A stretch of 26,062 nt of DNA from a virus. The translations under genes were made by a program, and so were the position numbers. Below, piece by piece: positions 1-6,898 of this stretch (the first letter of the stretch is position 1; every line of letters starts with the position of its first letter). The notes under the pieces are model-generated. The model was given only the letters and a program-made list of their open reading frames with translations, did no database searches and was not told the origin of the DNA. The stretch is from positions 1 to 26,062 of the IMG/VR virus record IMGVR_UViG_3300044799_000749. One strand, given 5' to 3'.

Positions 1-118
1 CAAAACTGGCGTACACGAGATTGTCATGACTTCAAAGTGTGACTTCCAGTATGCTATCAATGATGCTCTTGTTCTTGCTTATGATATTCCGGAGATTGGC
101 GGGTCCTTACCCTCCTAA
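1..118 (+). CDS. C-terminal end of an upstream virion protein, probably the major capsid protein (5' truncated)
   Basis: An open frame enters from the left edge (codons in phase with position 2) and ends at TAA 116-118. It encodes about 38 residues ending in 'DIPEIGGSLPS'. There is too little sequence to recognise a fold. Position suggests a head protein: the next genes are a small SAP-like protein and then the head-tail connector, and in contractile-tailed phages the major capsid gene usually lies just upstream of these. The capsid assignment is therefore inferred from gene order, not from motifs. Codon use and strand match the downstream genes, so it probably belongs to the same late operon. 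Confidence 0.5.
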   Translation, partial: KTGVHEIVMTSKCDFQYAINDALVLAYDIPEIGGSLPS

Positions 119-153
119 TTCCGATTAACCCATACCACGAAGGATGGTAAATT

Positions 154-621
154 ATGGAACTAACAGAATTGACTCCGCAGAAGATCCGGGAAATGACCAA
201 GGCAGAACTATGTTCCCTTGTTGAGGAACATGCTCTTGCTGTGATTGATCCCAAAAAGCTCAAAAGAGCTGACCTTGTGGAAGCTGTTCTGGACTCAGTG
301 GATTTTGGGGAACCCTCTGATTATCCTCCTGAAACTCTCGTAGATGAAGACAAGGTTGCTGATAGTAAAGGGGCAATAGAACGTCTTTATGTTAATCCGG
401 GGGCAGGAAGATGGGGGTCTAAAGCTAAGGGTAATCCTCGCTTTATTGTTGAGAGAGTTGCTGTTGAAAGAACAGGGATTCTTGTTAAAAGAATAGAGGA
501 CTATGAATGGCTTTTATCCTTAAAGAACACTCGGGGGATATCTCTCTTCCAGAAAGAAATGCCGGTTAAAAAAGCTGGTGCTCCTTCCTCATTGAGTGTC
601 AATTCTTTGAGAACTGGTTAA
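154..621 (+). CDS. Small head-associated protein with SAP/Rho-N-like N-terminal domain
   Basis: This 155-residue protein starts at ATG 154, about 8 bases after a purine-rich GAAGGATGG. Residues about 7-49 form a helix-extension-helix pattern (KIREMTKAELCSLVEEHAL, then KLKRADLVEAVLDSV) that resembles the SAP or Rho N-terminal nucleic-acid-binding fold. Such domains often appear in short phage proteins encoded between the capsid gene and the connector. The remainder is charged with no motif I recognise. A role in head completion or as a minor head protein is inferred from position. It could equally be an uncharacterised structural protein that reuses the SAP fold for protein contacts. Confidence 0.6.
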   Translation: MELTELTPQKIREMTKAELCSLVEEHALAVIDPKKLKRADLVEAVLDSVDFGEPSDYPPETLVDEDKVADSKGAIERLYVNPGAGRWGSKAKGNPRFIVERVAVERTGILVKRIEDYEWLLSLKNTRGISLFQKEMPVKKAGAPSSLSVNSLRTG

Positions 622-666
622 GGATCTTAATTAGTCAATTAACGAAAACAAAAGGGAGACCTTGAG

Positions 667-1608
667 ATGTATAGCGATTTGTCTTGGTTTAGAAGTCATG
701 GGGTACCCGAAGAGGATATCTCTGATGCAGACCTGACCGCTCACATCAAAGAGGTCTCCCTCTTTATTGATGATTTTACGGGAATGTGGTTTGAGTCTAG
801 GAAGAAGACTTATATTCTTGACGGTAGTGGACAGGAAGTGCTGTATGTTTTTATCCCTATTATTAAAATAAGAAGTATAAAGCTCGGGGAAACTGATGTT
901 GCCCTAGAAAATTTTGAAGTCTATAATTCAATAGATCTTCCCGATGATCGAAAAAATCCAAGAATATCAAGACCTTCTGGGAGTTATTTTCCTGTAGGTA
1001 AAAAGAATATAGAAATTATTGGAAACTTTGGGTATACCATCGAGGGAGATCCTGTAAATCTTCCCGCTTTGATTGGTGTTCCTGTATTCACTGGTTCGGG
1101 AATAGATGACCTCTCCTCTTCAGGGGTCTATACTGGAGAATCAGATATTGACCTGACTGTAATTGTTGATGGGACAGGAGCAACAGATACATATAAATTT
1201 ACAACAGATGGCGGAGAAACATATACGGAAAATGTGGTAATGCTTAGTGGTTCAGTGGAGTTAGCCGAAGGGATTGCAATTGAATTTGATGCACAGACAG
1301 GACATACCCTTGGGGATAGGTGGGATATCACTGCTGAAATTTTGCAGCCTAATAGAGTTACCCCTTATGATATTGTGAAAATCTGTAGAATGTTGGTTCT
1401 GAATGCAATTAATTATCCAATCGAAGATGCCTATACTCAGCTTGAACTTGATATGAATACAAGGATCAAGAGTGAAACTACAGATAAACATCGTGTGGAA
1501 TACAGGGATATTGCTTTGGGAAGTTTACAGAGCACAGGAATAAATATAATTGATGGTGTGCTCTTTAAGTATAAGGAGCTTAGACCGAGATATGTGGGGT
1601 GGGTCTAA
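667..1608 (+). CDS. Head-tail connector (gp6-like adaptor) with an inserted beta domain
   Basis: This is a 313-residue protein with a good ribosome site (AAGGGAGACC) before ATG 667. Residues 1-135 look like the head-tail connector family: helical N-terminus, then 'FIDDFTGMWFESRKKTYILD', then a beta region ending in 'IEIIGNFGY'. Residues 230-313 resume the connector pattern with 'TPYDIVKICRMLVLNAI'. Between them, residues about 138-225 form a Gly/Thr-rich beta segment with the signature 'QTGHTLGDRWDITA', which breaks the usual connector layout and makes the protein longer than most gp6-type adaptors. The protein would form a ring under the portal. The next gene overlaps its stop codon, so the two are probably translationally coupled. 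Family assignment is moderately firm; the insert's function is unknown. Confidence 0.7.
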   Translation: MYSDLSWFRSHGVPEEDISDADLTAHIKEVSLFIDDFTGMWFESRKKTYILDGSGQEVLYVFIPIIKIRSIKLGETDVALENFEVYNSIDLPDDRKNPRISRPSGSYFPVGKKNIEIIGNFGYTIEGDPVNLPALIGVPVFTGSGIDDLSSSGVYTGESDIDLTVIVDGTGATDTYKFTTDGGETYTENVVMLSGSVELAEGIAIEFDAQTGHTLGDRWDITAEILQPNRVTPYDIVKICRMLVLNAINYPIEDAYTQLELDMNTRIKSETTDKHRVEYRDIALGSLQSTGINIIDGVLFKYKELRPRYVGWV

Positions 1609-2009
1609 TGCCAGTAATTCCCAGACTTCTAAACCCTGTTGATGTGGAAATAGAATTCCTTGATAAAGAAGTTGTTGAAACACATCCTGTTACTGGAGAA
1701 CCTTTATATGAAGAATCTACGACAGTTACTATTAAGGGGCAATGGATTCCTGTAGATGATCGTAAGTTAGGTCCTACCTCTGGTGGGGATAGCCCAGAAA
1801 ATCAGGGATATGTTGTTATACGCGCAAAGGATATGGAAAAGGTTTTAGAAAACTGTGGTGGAACATTTAGAACAGGGGATAAAATAGTAAGTATCGGGGG
1901 AGCATCTGTTGATGCTGTTGTTCTCTCGGTGGAACATCATTCCCATTATTTTGGAAAACCCCAATTGATATTTTTGGTTTATGAAGATAAACAGAGGGGG
2001 CTTGTCTAA
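1608..2009 (+). CDS. Head-tail joining / stopper-like protein
   Basis: I start this gene at ATG 1608, which overlaps the preceding TAA (TAATG). A GTG at 1599 would add three residues, but ATG at such a junction is used repeatedly here (2009, 3754, 12139). The product is about 133 residues and beta-rich, with 'FRTGDKIVSIGG' and 'GKPQLIFLVYEDK'. Its size, position after the connector and beta content fit the head-tail stopper or joining proteins that seal the neck. No catalytic motif is visible. The function is inferred mainly from gene order; I cannot exclude another small neck protein. Confidence 0.55.
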   Translation: MPVIPRLLNPVDVEIEFLDKEVVETHPVTGEPLYEESTTVTIKGQWIPVDDRKLGPTSGGDSPENQGYVVIRAKDMEKVLENCGGTFRTGDKIVSIGGASVDAVVLSVEHHSHYFGKPQLIFLVYEDKQRGLV

Positions 2010-2800
2010 TGCCAGGAACATATGGTTATGGATATTCTCCTGTAAGAACCCCTCGTGCTATTGGAGGAGGAAGAGGTAGTTTTGGGGCTACATCTGTTCG
2101 TAGACGAGAAGTTTATAGTGCTACTGGTGGTCTTGGTAGAGAAGCTACTGGTGGTCGTGCTAAGATTCAACATGGTGGGGAAGTTCCTGGATTTAGAACT
2201 GGTGGGGCAAGAGGTTTAGCTGGTAGAATGGGTGCTTTTGGTGGGGCTGTGGCATTAACAGGTGAGTGGGATGCTGCTATGGGATGGTTTAGAACCTTCT
2301 CGAGCCGATTGGAACAGGCTTTAAACCGTGGGCAAGAGAGAGCTTGCTTACTTTTAGTTAGAACGATTAAGCAGGGTTTAGAATCAGGGCATCCAGTTGG
2401 GGGTCAGCCCTTTACTCCCCTGCATTGGTTTACCATTCAAGAAAAAGGTAATGATAGACCAATGATAGAACAGGGGCAATTATTGGAAAGCATTGATTAT
2501 AGAAAAGTAGGATTCCAATCTTGGTTTGTTGGCATTTCCAGAGGGGAAGTTCATCATAGTGGGTTTAAAACAGTTGAACTTGCTACTATTCTGGAAGAAG
2601 GGGCGTTAATTCCGGTTACTATGGGAATGCACACCTATTTAGCTTCCAAAGGTTTTGTACTTTCTCCTCAGACACAATATATACATATTCCTGCAAGACC
2701 ATTCTTAAGACCCCCTATAGAAAATAGAGGAGTGCAGGAACAGATGATAAAAGAAATATCTAGTGAAGTAATCAAAGTAATGTCAAAGGTGCGAGTATGA
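2009..2800 (+). CDS. Virion morphogenesis / tail completion protein (Mu gpG / P2 gpS-like) with Gly/Arg-rich N-terminal arm
   Basis: This 263-residue protein starts at ATG 2009, overlapping the previous stop and preceded by AGGGGG. From about residue 83 onward it matches the phage virion-morphogenesis family: a long helix (SSRLEQALNRGQERACLL), 'FTPLHWFT', a 'GQLLESIDY' segment, and the diagnostic 'IPARPFLRPP' near residues 227-236. Family members complete the tail or neck and often act at the head-proximal end of the tail. The first 82 residues are unusual for the family: low-complexity, basic and rich in Gly, Arg and Ala. The downstream gene overlaps by ATGA at 2797, suggesting coupled translation. 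Confidence 0.7.
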   Translation: MPGTYGYGYSPVRTPRAIGGGRGSFGATSVRRREVYSATGGLGREATGGRAKIQHGGEVPGFRTGGARGLAGRMGAFGGAVALTGEWDAAMGWFRTFSSRLEQALNRGQERACLLLVRTIKQGLESGHPVGGQPFTPLHWFTIQEKGNDRPMIEQGQLLESIDYRKVGFQSWFVGISRGEVHHSGFKTVELATILEEGALIPVTMGMHTYLASKGFVLSPQTQYIHIPARPFLRPPIENRGVQEQMIKEISSEVIKVMSKVRV

Positions 2801-3468
2801 CCGACAAGGATTTAAAACAGATTACTCCTGCCTTATACAAGTTGACCTATCTTCTTAGAACATCACTATTTCCTGCTGTTGATTTAGCTACTCAGAAAAA
2901 AAGGGTTGTTCTAAATTATGATCCTTATTATGAAATAGCTGGATTGCCCGTAATTGTTATTGAAAATATATTGTTATCCCGGAATATGTTTTTTAGACAA
3001 GAAGGGTTTGAATCTCCAGTAAAGAATATGGAAGATGATCCACCTACATTTACTCAAAGAAAAAATCCTTTATTTCTAGATATTAAATTCAACCTTGTGG
3101 CTATTACAGACAAGGTTTATGAAACAATGCCTCTTTATGAGAGTTTACTTGCTTTTGTTGAAGCAAACAAGTATATTACTGTTGGTGGTGAAGATGTTAA
3201 TAATGAAGTTATCTCTGATGACCCGGATACACCGGATATAGATGAAAGTCCTGAGGCATATGAATACGAAATGGATTTTGTAAATAGTATAGGTAGGTCT
3301 TTTTTTCAGAAAACTGTATCTCATTTAAATCAAATGACTTTACAGGGATGTATTTATGGTGTAAGAGTTTATCCTGGAATAGAGCTTACTGGCACGTTAG
3401 TAAAGACTCGAGTGTTCAAGTTATTCACAGTAGATGGTCTTCTTCAGTTAGAGGAGAAAACTATTTAA
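2797..3468 (+). CDS. Probable tail terminator / neck protein
   Basis: A 223-residue protein with ATG 2797 overlapping the upstream TGA and preceded by AAAGGTG. The N-terminal part ('LTYLLRTSLFPAVDL') and the beta-rich middle ('PLFLDIKFNLVAITDKVYET', then 'YESLLAFVEANKYI') fit the layout of tail terminator or completion proteins, which cap the tube and sheath. It lies between the gpG-like gene and the sheath gene, where terminators usually sit. An acidic insert near residues 135-155 (DDPDTPDIDESPEAYEYE) is specific to this copy. The assignment rests on position and general composition; no decisive motif is seen. Confidence 0.5.
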   Translation: MTDKDLKQITPALYKLTYLLRTSLFPAVDLATQKKRVVLNYDPYYEIAGLPVIVIENILLSRNMFFRQEGFESPVKNMEDDPPTFTQRKNPLFLDIKFNLVAITDKVYETMPLYESLLAFVEANKYITVGGEDVNNEVISDDPDTPDIDESPEAYEYEMDFVNSIGRSFFQKTVSHLNQMTLQGCIYGVRVYPGIELTGTLVKTRVFKLFTVDGLLQLEEKTI

Positions 3469-3490
3469 AAGTGAAAAACGAGGTGATTAT

Positions 3491-3754
3491 GTGAGAACTA
3501 AGGTAAAAAATCGAGTTAAGAATCTTCTGACAGTTAATGTAGAAGGCAAGAACTCTTTGTACATCAAACCTAGAGAGATTGCTTCACTTACTGAGAAAGA
3601 GCTTAACTCACCTCATGTTCAGGCACTTATTAGGGAGAAATATCTAGAGGTTGTTACCGAAGAGATTATCCCTGTTAAGGAAAAAGTTGCTTTTGACGCT
3701 AGAGTAACTGCCAAAGGCATGAAGGGAAAAAAGCCTAAAGGCGGTGATGGCTAA
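3491..3754 (+). CDS. Small conserved pre-sheath protein
   Basis: This 87-residue basic protein must start at GTG 3491: the adjacent ATG at 3489 is followed immediately by TGA in its own frame, while GAGGTG lies 5 bases upstream of the GTG. The pattern 'IKPREIASLTEKELNSPHVQ' followed by a short basic C-terminal tail (KGMKGKKPKGGDG) resembles small proteins often encoded just before contractile sheath genes. No enzymatic motif is present. Its stop overlaps the start of the sheath gene (TAATG), implying coupled expression with it. A structural or assembly role is inferred from context only. Confidence 0.6.
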   Translation: MRTKVKNRVKNLLTVNVEGKNSLYIKPREIASLTEKELNSPHVQALIREKYLEVVTEEIIPVKEKVAFDARVTAKGMKGKKPKGGDG

Positions 3755-5319
3755 TGGGGGAATATTTAAGCCCAAACATAACTATTGAAGAAATAGATAG
3801 TCGGATACGGGGGATTCGTCGAGCTGCTTCTACAATAGTAGGTTTCGTGGGCGTGGCAGAAAAAGGTCCTGTTGGCACAAGTGTATTGATCACAAGTTTT
3901 AATCAGTTTAAGAGAATTTTTGGTGGCTATGTTGAAGGTTACGAGCTTGCCTATGCAGTTGAAAACTTTTTCAAATACTGCGAAGGACGCTGTTATGTTG
4001 TGAGGACTACTCACTATACAACTATAACAGATCCTTCTACAAGTACAGCGGTAGCAGCTTCTGTTACCCTTGTGGATAGGAAAACTCCTACTCCGGTAGA
4101 CACCCTGAAAATCTCTGTTAGTTCACCGGGATTATGGGGGAATAACCTTTCGGTAGTTATCGAAGAGGGTTACGATGATCCTACAAATACCTTTGACCTT
4201 TCTGTATACTATAATGGTTCTAAGGTAGAGTACTATAAGGGTCTGTCCATGGTGGATACTAGCTCATCTTTCTGTGAAACTGTGGTTAATAACAAGTCCT
4301 CGTACATTGTTGTTGAAGATGAGGATAGTGGGACTACTACTCCTGATGACATGCCGGAACTCACTTCGGGTACTGGTAGTGATGGAGATCTCATCGGGGG
4401 TAGTGATGGTCTCACTTCTTTTGGAGCAACTGATGTCGTGGGAAGTTCAGCAGGTCCTACTGGTATCTGGGTTCTGGGAGAAAGAGATGACATTAGTCTT
4501 CTTGCTTGCCCCGGATTCACCGATCAGGTCGTTCATGAAGAGATGATAACCTTTGTGGAGCAATTCGACAAGTATTGCTTTGCTATTCTTGATCCTCCGC
4601 TTGGCATGGATGCCACAGAGATTGAGGAATATGTAAGGGAAACTGCCGGGTTTAACTCCAAAGAGGGAGCTATCTACTACCCATGGATAGATCAACAGGA
4701 TCCGTCAACCAGATTGCCTCGGCTACAACCTCCTTCAGGACATCTCGTGGGGATTATTGCCCGTACAGATATGAAGAGAGGGGTCTTTAAGGCTCCGGCT
4801 GGAACAGAAGATGGTAGGATTATGGATGCCCTTGGTCTTGAAAGATCAATTGACAAGGCTACGAGGGATATTCTTTATCCTGCTAGAATCAATGTTATTA
4901 AGGCTGAAGCTGGTATTGGGGAAGTTGTATGGGGGAACCGAACACTCTCATATGACGAGAATTGGAAACAAATCTCTGTAAGGAGATGTTTCCAGAATGT
5001 TGCCAGATCTATTATTCAGGGGACACAGTGGCTTGTCTTTGAACCTAATAATGCTGATACTCAGCAGAAATGTCGGGACAGTGTCTATGCTCTCCTGCGA
5101 GGATTCTGGCAAGAAGGTGCCTTTTATGATGGTGGATCCGGAGATCCAGATCAGGCTTTCTATGTTGTCTGTGATAGTACCAACAATTCACAGATTGATA
5201 TCAATGATGGGAAGTTGATCTGCGAAATCGGAATCTGCTTCACAAGGGCAGCCGAGTTTGTTATCTTCCGCATTTCCCAATGGGATGGCGGTCGAATTGT
5301 TGAGGAGGTGACAGCATAA
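3754..5319 (+). CDS. Contractile tail sheath protein
   Basis: A 521-residue protein starting at ATG 3754, overlapping the preceding stop. The N-terminus has the classic sheath pattern: 'YLSPNITIEEIDS' followed by 'STIVGFVGVAEKGPVGTSV' and 'FNQFKRIFGG', then 'CYVVRT'. The middle carries a variable Ser/Thr/Gly-rich domain near residues 90-230. The C-terminal part shows the conserved 'VVWGNRTLS' and 'ISVRRCFQNVARSI' segments, followed by 'FEPNNADTQQKCRDSVYALL', which form the interlocking sheath core. Subunits polymerise around the tube and contract to drive injection. It is followed by the tube gene after only three bases, the standard pair for a contractile tail. This is one of the firmest calls in the window. 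Confidence 0.96.
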   Translation: MGEYLSPNITIEEIDSRIRGIRRAASTIVGFVGVAEKGPVGTSVLITSFNQFKRIFGGYVEGYELAYAVENFFKYCEGRCYVVRTTHYTTITDPSTSTAVAASVTLVDRKTPTPVDTLKISVSSPGLWGNNLSVVIEEGYDDPTNTFDLSVYYNGSKVEYYKGLSMVDTSSSFCETVVNNKSSYIVVEDEDSGTTTPDDMPELTSGTGSDGDLIGGSDGLTSFGATDVVGSSAGPTGIWVLGERDDISLLACPGFTDQVVHEEMITFVEQFDKYCFAILDPPLGMDATEIEEYVRETAGFNSKEGAIYYPWIDQQDPSTRLPRLQPPSGHLVGIIARTDMKRGVFKAPAGTEDGRIMDALGLERSIDKATRDILYPARINVIKAEAGIGEVVWGNRTLSYDENWKQISVRRCFQNVARSIIQGTQWLVFEPNNADTQQKCRDSVYALLRGFWQEGAFYDGGSGDPDQAFYVVCDSTNNSQIDINDGKLICEIGICFTRAAEFVIFRISQWDGGRIVEEVTA

Positions 5320-5322
5320 GCT

Positions 5323-5787
5323 ATGCCACCTACACTTTCAACTGATAGGAACTATTACCCTAAGTTCGCTTTTGAGTTGGTCATTGACGGAATAGTCAGA
5401 GGGGTCTTCTCGAAATGTTCGGGGCTTACGGGTAAAACTGATGTCATTGGGTATTTTGAGGGTGGAGAAATACATCCTCATAATAGTCCTGGTCTTGTGA
5501 ACTTTGATGACATCACACTTGAGCGTGGAGAAACTGATGATGATGCTCTCTACCAGTGGTGGAAATCAATTTACGATCATCGTAGAGGCTTTGGCTCAGC
5601 TAATGGGGCAGAGTATAAACGAAGGGTTGTAATTCGTCAGAAAGACCGCTCTGGAACTGTTAGAAGAAGTTGGGAAGTATCCAATGCGTTTCCATCAGAG
5701 TTTGGTGTTGCTGACTGGGACAATAGTGCCAGTGAACATCACATTGAACATCTGGTATTGACACACGAGGGTTTCCAGCTTCTTTAA
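5323..5787 (+). CDS. Tail tube protein (T4 gp19 family)
   Basis: A 154-residue protein with ATG 5323 behind GAGGAGGTG (5302-5310). It has the T4 gp19-type layout: 'FAFELVIDGIVRGVFSKCSG', then an 'ITLERG' strand followed by 'YQWWKSIYDHRRG', and the terminal 'HHIEHLVLTHEGFQLL' strand pair. Hexamers stack to form the inner tube of the contractile tail. Size is typical of the family. The gene directly follows the sheath gene, and a strong hairpin follows its stop codon, which may help keep sheath and tube mRNA abundant compared with downstream genes. Confidence 0.93.
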   Translation: MPPTLSTDRNYYPKFAFELVIDGIVRGVFSKCSGLTGKTDVIGYFEGGEIHPHNSPGLVNFDDITLERGETDDDALYQWWKSIYDHRRGFGSANGAEYKRRVVIRQKDRSGTVRRSWEVSNAFPSEFGVADWDNSASEHHIEHLVLTHEGFQLL

Positions 5788-5798
5788 GGGCACATTTC

Positions 5799-5831
5799 AT
5801 GAAACGTTTGCTGGAGAGGAGGCTACACTAA
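5799..5831 (+). CDS. Possible 10-codon leader ORF overlapping a hairpin
   Basis: ATG 5799 opens a ten-codon frame (MKRLLERRLH) ending at TAA 5829-5831. AAGGG at 5786-5790, overlapping the tube-gene stop, is placed 8 bases upstream as a ribosome site. The ORF contains three arginine codons, two of them tandem AGG, and covers the whole left arm of the hairpin at 5811-5853. Ribosomes here would control whether the hairpin forms, as in leader-peptide attenuation. An ORF this short may be accidental; the support is the ribosome-site spacing and its register with the hairpin. Confidence 0.25.
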   Translation: MKRLLERRLH

Positions 5832-5853
5832 AACAAGTGAGCCTTCTCTCCAG
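5811..5853 (+). terminator. Strong hairpin between the tube gene and the chaperone gene (terminator, attenuator or mRNA stabiliser)
   Basis: The arms 5811-5824 and 5840-5853 pair over 14 bp with one G-U pair. A further 4 bp (5826-5829 with 5836-5839) close a six-base loop, leaving a single bulged A. No clean run of T follows: the 3' side is AATTTAAGAAAAAATTT. It is therefore a weak candidate for classical intrinsic termination and may instead protect upstream sheath/tube mRNA or act as a partial attenuator. It lies in the largest gap between undisputed genes in the first half of the module. Confidence 0.6.
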
Positions 5854-5891
5854 AATTTAAGAAAAAATTTAAAAACACGAAGGACAAAACA

Positions 5892-6659
5892 ATGGTTGAG
5901 AAAAAAGAAAAAGATGAGAATGTAGTAAAACCAGTGACAGCGGGAACTATGTCTCTGGCTGAATTGGATGCAGGGTTAAAGCGTATCCGTATGGAAGTTA
6001 CTTTGCCTTCTGGGGCAACACGAACTGTTTTAGAGATGACTGCATCAGAAGAATCTGTTATGCGTCAACCAGATAAGTTAAGAACTGGTCGGGCAATTGA
6101 AGAATTACTCCTTTCTTGTGTTGAAGGGGCTGAGCCTGACGAGTTGATGAATATGTCCCGAGGAGATCGGACGGCACTGTTAGTGGCGATCCGAAGGATA
6201 TCCTACGGTGACGAATATTCTTTCAAACTCACCTGTTCTCAGTGTAGAAGTGTTACTGACAAAGAAGTTAAGCTATCGGAACTTCAGTATACCAAAGCAG
6301 ACCCGAATGCTCCTAAAAAAATCAAGCTGCCGAAGTCTGGTTGGGAAGTAGAGCTAAGAGAGCTTAACGGTGCTGATGAGCACAAGATGATGAACTTTAT
6401 CAAGAAATCTCCTGAGGATATGATGGCATACGAAATCTATTTATGCCTGGAAAAAGTTAGTGGAAATCCTAGAGATGTGGTTGGTCTTGATAGAGTAAAG
6501 AAACTTGTGGCTGCTGATTGTCGTGCTATCCGGGAAGCAGTTGGTTTGTTTAGTCCCGGTGTGGACACTGAAATTATAGGAACCTGTAACACTTGCAAGG
6601 CTGAGTTCGCGGGTAATATCCCTCTGAGTGCCGATTTTTTCTTCCCGGGCAGAGCCTAG
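5892..6659 (+). CDS. Tail assembly chaperone, short form (zinc-ribbon, T4 gp26-like baseplate/chaperone family)
   Basis: A 255-residue protein starting at ATG 5892. It contains two CxxC pairs, C115/C118 (TCSQC) and C232/C235 (TCNTC), which would form one zinc ribbon. The general pattern resembles the T4 gp26-type baseplate/assembly proteins found just before the tape measure gene in many myophages. Position, and the slippery heptamer near its end, identify it as the counterpart of the 'G' tail-assembly chaperone, which binds and protects the tape measure protein. Ordinary translation stops at TAG 6657-6659; a fraction of ribosomes probably shifts -1 at 6635-6641 and continues to 6895. The family name is by eye; the chaperone role is inferred from context. 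Confidence 0.75.
   Translation: MVEKKEKDENVVKPVTAGTMSLAELDAGLKRIRMEVTLPSGATRTVLEMTASEESVMRQPDKLRTGRAIEELLLSCVEGAEPDELMNMSRGDRTALLVAIRRISYGDEYSFKLTCSQCRSVTDKEVKLSELQYTKADPNAPKKIKLPKSGWEVELRELNGADEHKMMNFIKKSPEDMMAYEIYLCLEKVSGNPRDVVGLDRVKKLVAADCRAIREAVGLFSPGVDTEIIGTCNTCKAEFAGNIPLSADFFFPGRA
6635..6641 (+). other. Candidate -1 programmed frameshift site (T TTT TTC)
   Basis: The heptamer T TTT TTC is in the correct zero-frame phase (GAT TTT TTC TTC) eight residues before the end of the chaperone ORF. The -1 frame is open from 6617 to 6892, so the two frames overlap in only about 40 bases, and the heptamer falls within them. Downstream, CCCGG 6644-6648 could pair with CCGGG 6692-6696, enclosing AGAAAT/ATTTCT (6658-6663 with 6682-6687). 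The structure is modest. The position directly before the tape measure gene is where tail-gene frameshifts are commonly found. Confidence 0.7.
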
Positions 6660-6895
6660 AAATACTGGAAGACATTGCTAGATTTCTGTCTCCGGGTACA
6701 ATGGAAATGCTTTTGGATGAATGCTTGCTGCTTTCCATTGGGGATTATGCTTGTATGAGTTTTCTTGAAGCCTTTAGTCTTCCAGTATCTTGGAGAGTAC
6801 GTTTATTAGAACGTCTTCAGGAGATAAAGGATAAAATAGAAGATAAACTTCCTTCAACTAAAGGTTCTTCCAAAAGACCCTCTAGGGGCAGATAA
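6641..6895 (+). CDS. Frameshift extension of the tail assembly chaperone (T part of the long form)
   Basis: Read in the -1 frame after the slippery site, 84 residues follow with no stop: 'LPGQSLEILEDIARFLSPGT', then 'MEMLLDECLLLSIGDYACMS' and 'FLEAFSLPVSWRVRLLERLQ', ending in a basic tail. The long form would be 250 + 84 = 334 residues. The internal ATG 6701 could start a 64-residue protein, but no convincing ribosome site precedes it, and it would discard a helical segment that is open and well formed. The helical, charged character fits the T domain, which recruits tail tube subunits to the tape measure. TAA 6893-6895 lies three bases before the tape measure start. Confidence 0.65.
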   Translation, partial: LPGQSLEILEDIARFLSPGTMEMLLDECLLLSIGDYACMSFLEAFSLPVSWRVRLLERLQEIKDKIEDKLPSTKGSSKRPSRGR

Positions 6896-6898
6896 GTT

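Noticed and set aside
627-642. AT-only inverted repeat (TTAATT/AATTAA) upstream of the connector gene
   Set aside because: Six A-T pairs are expected by chance in AT-rich spacer DNA and no T-run follows.
5795-5804. Perfect 10-bp palindrome TTTCATGAAA after the tube gene
   Set aside because: Short and isolated; no second copy nearby to suggest an operator.
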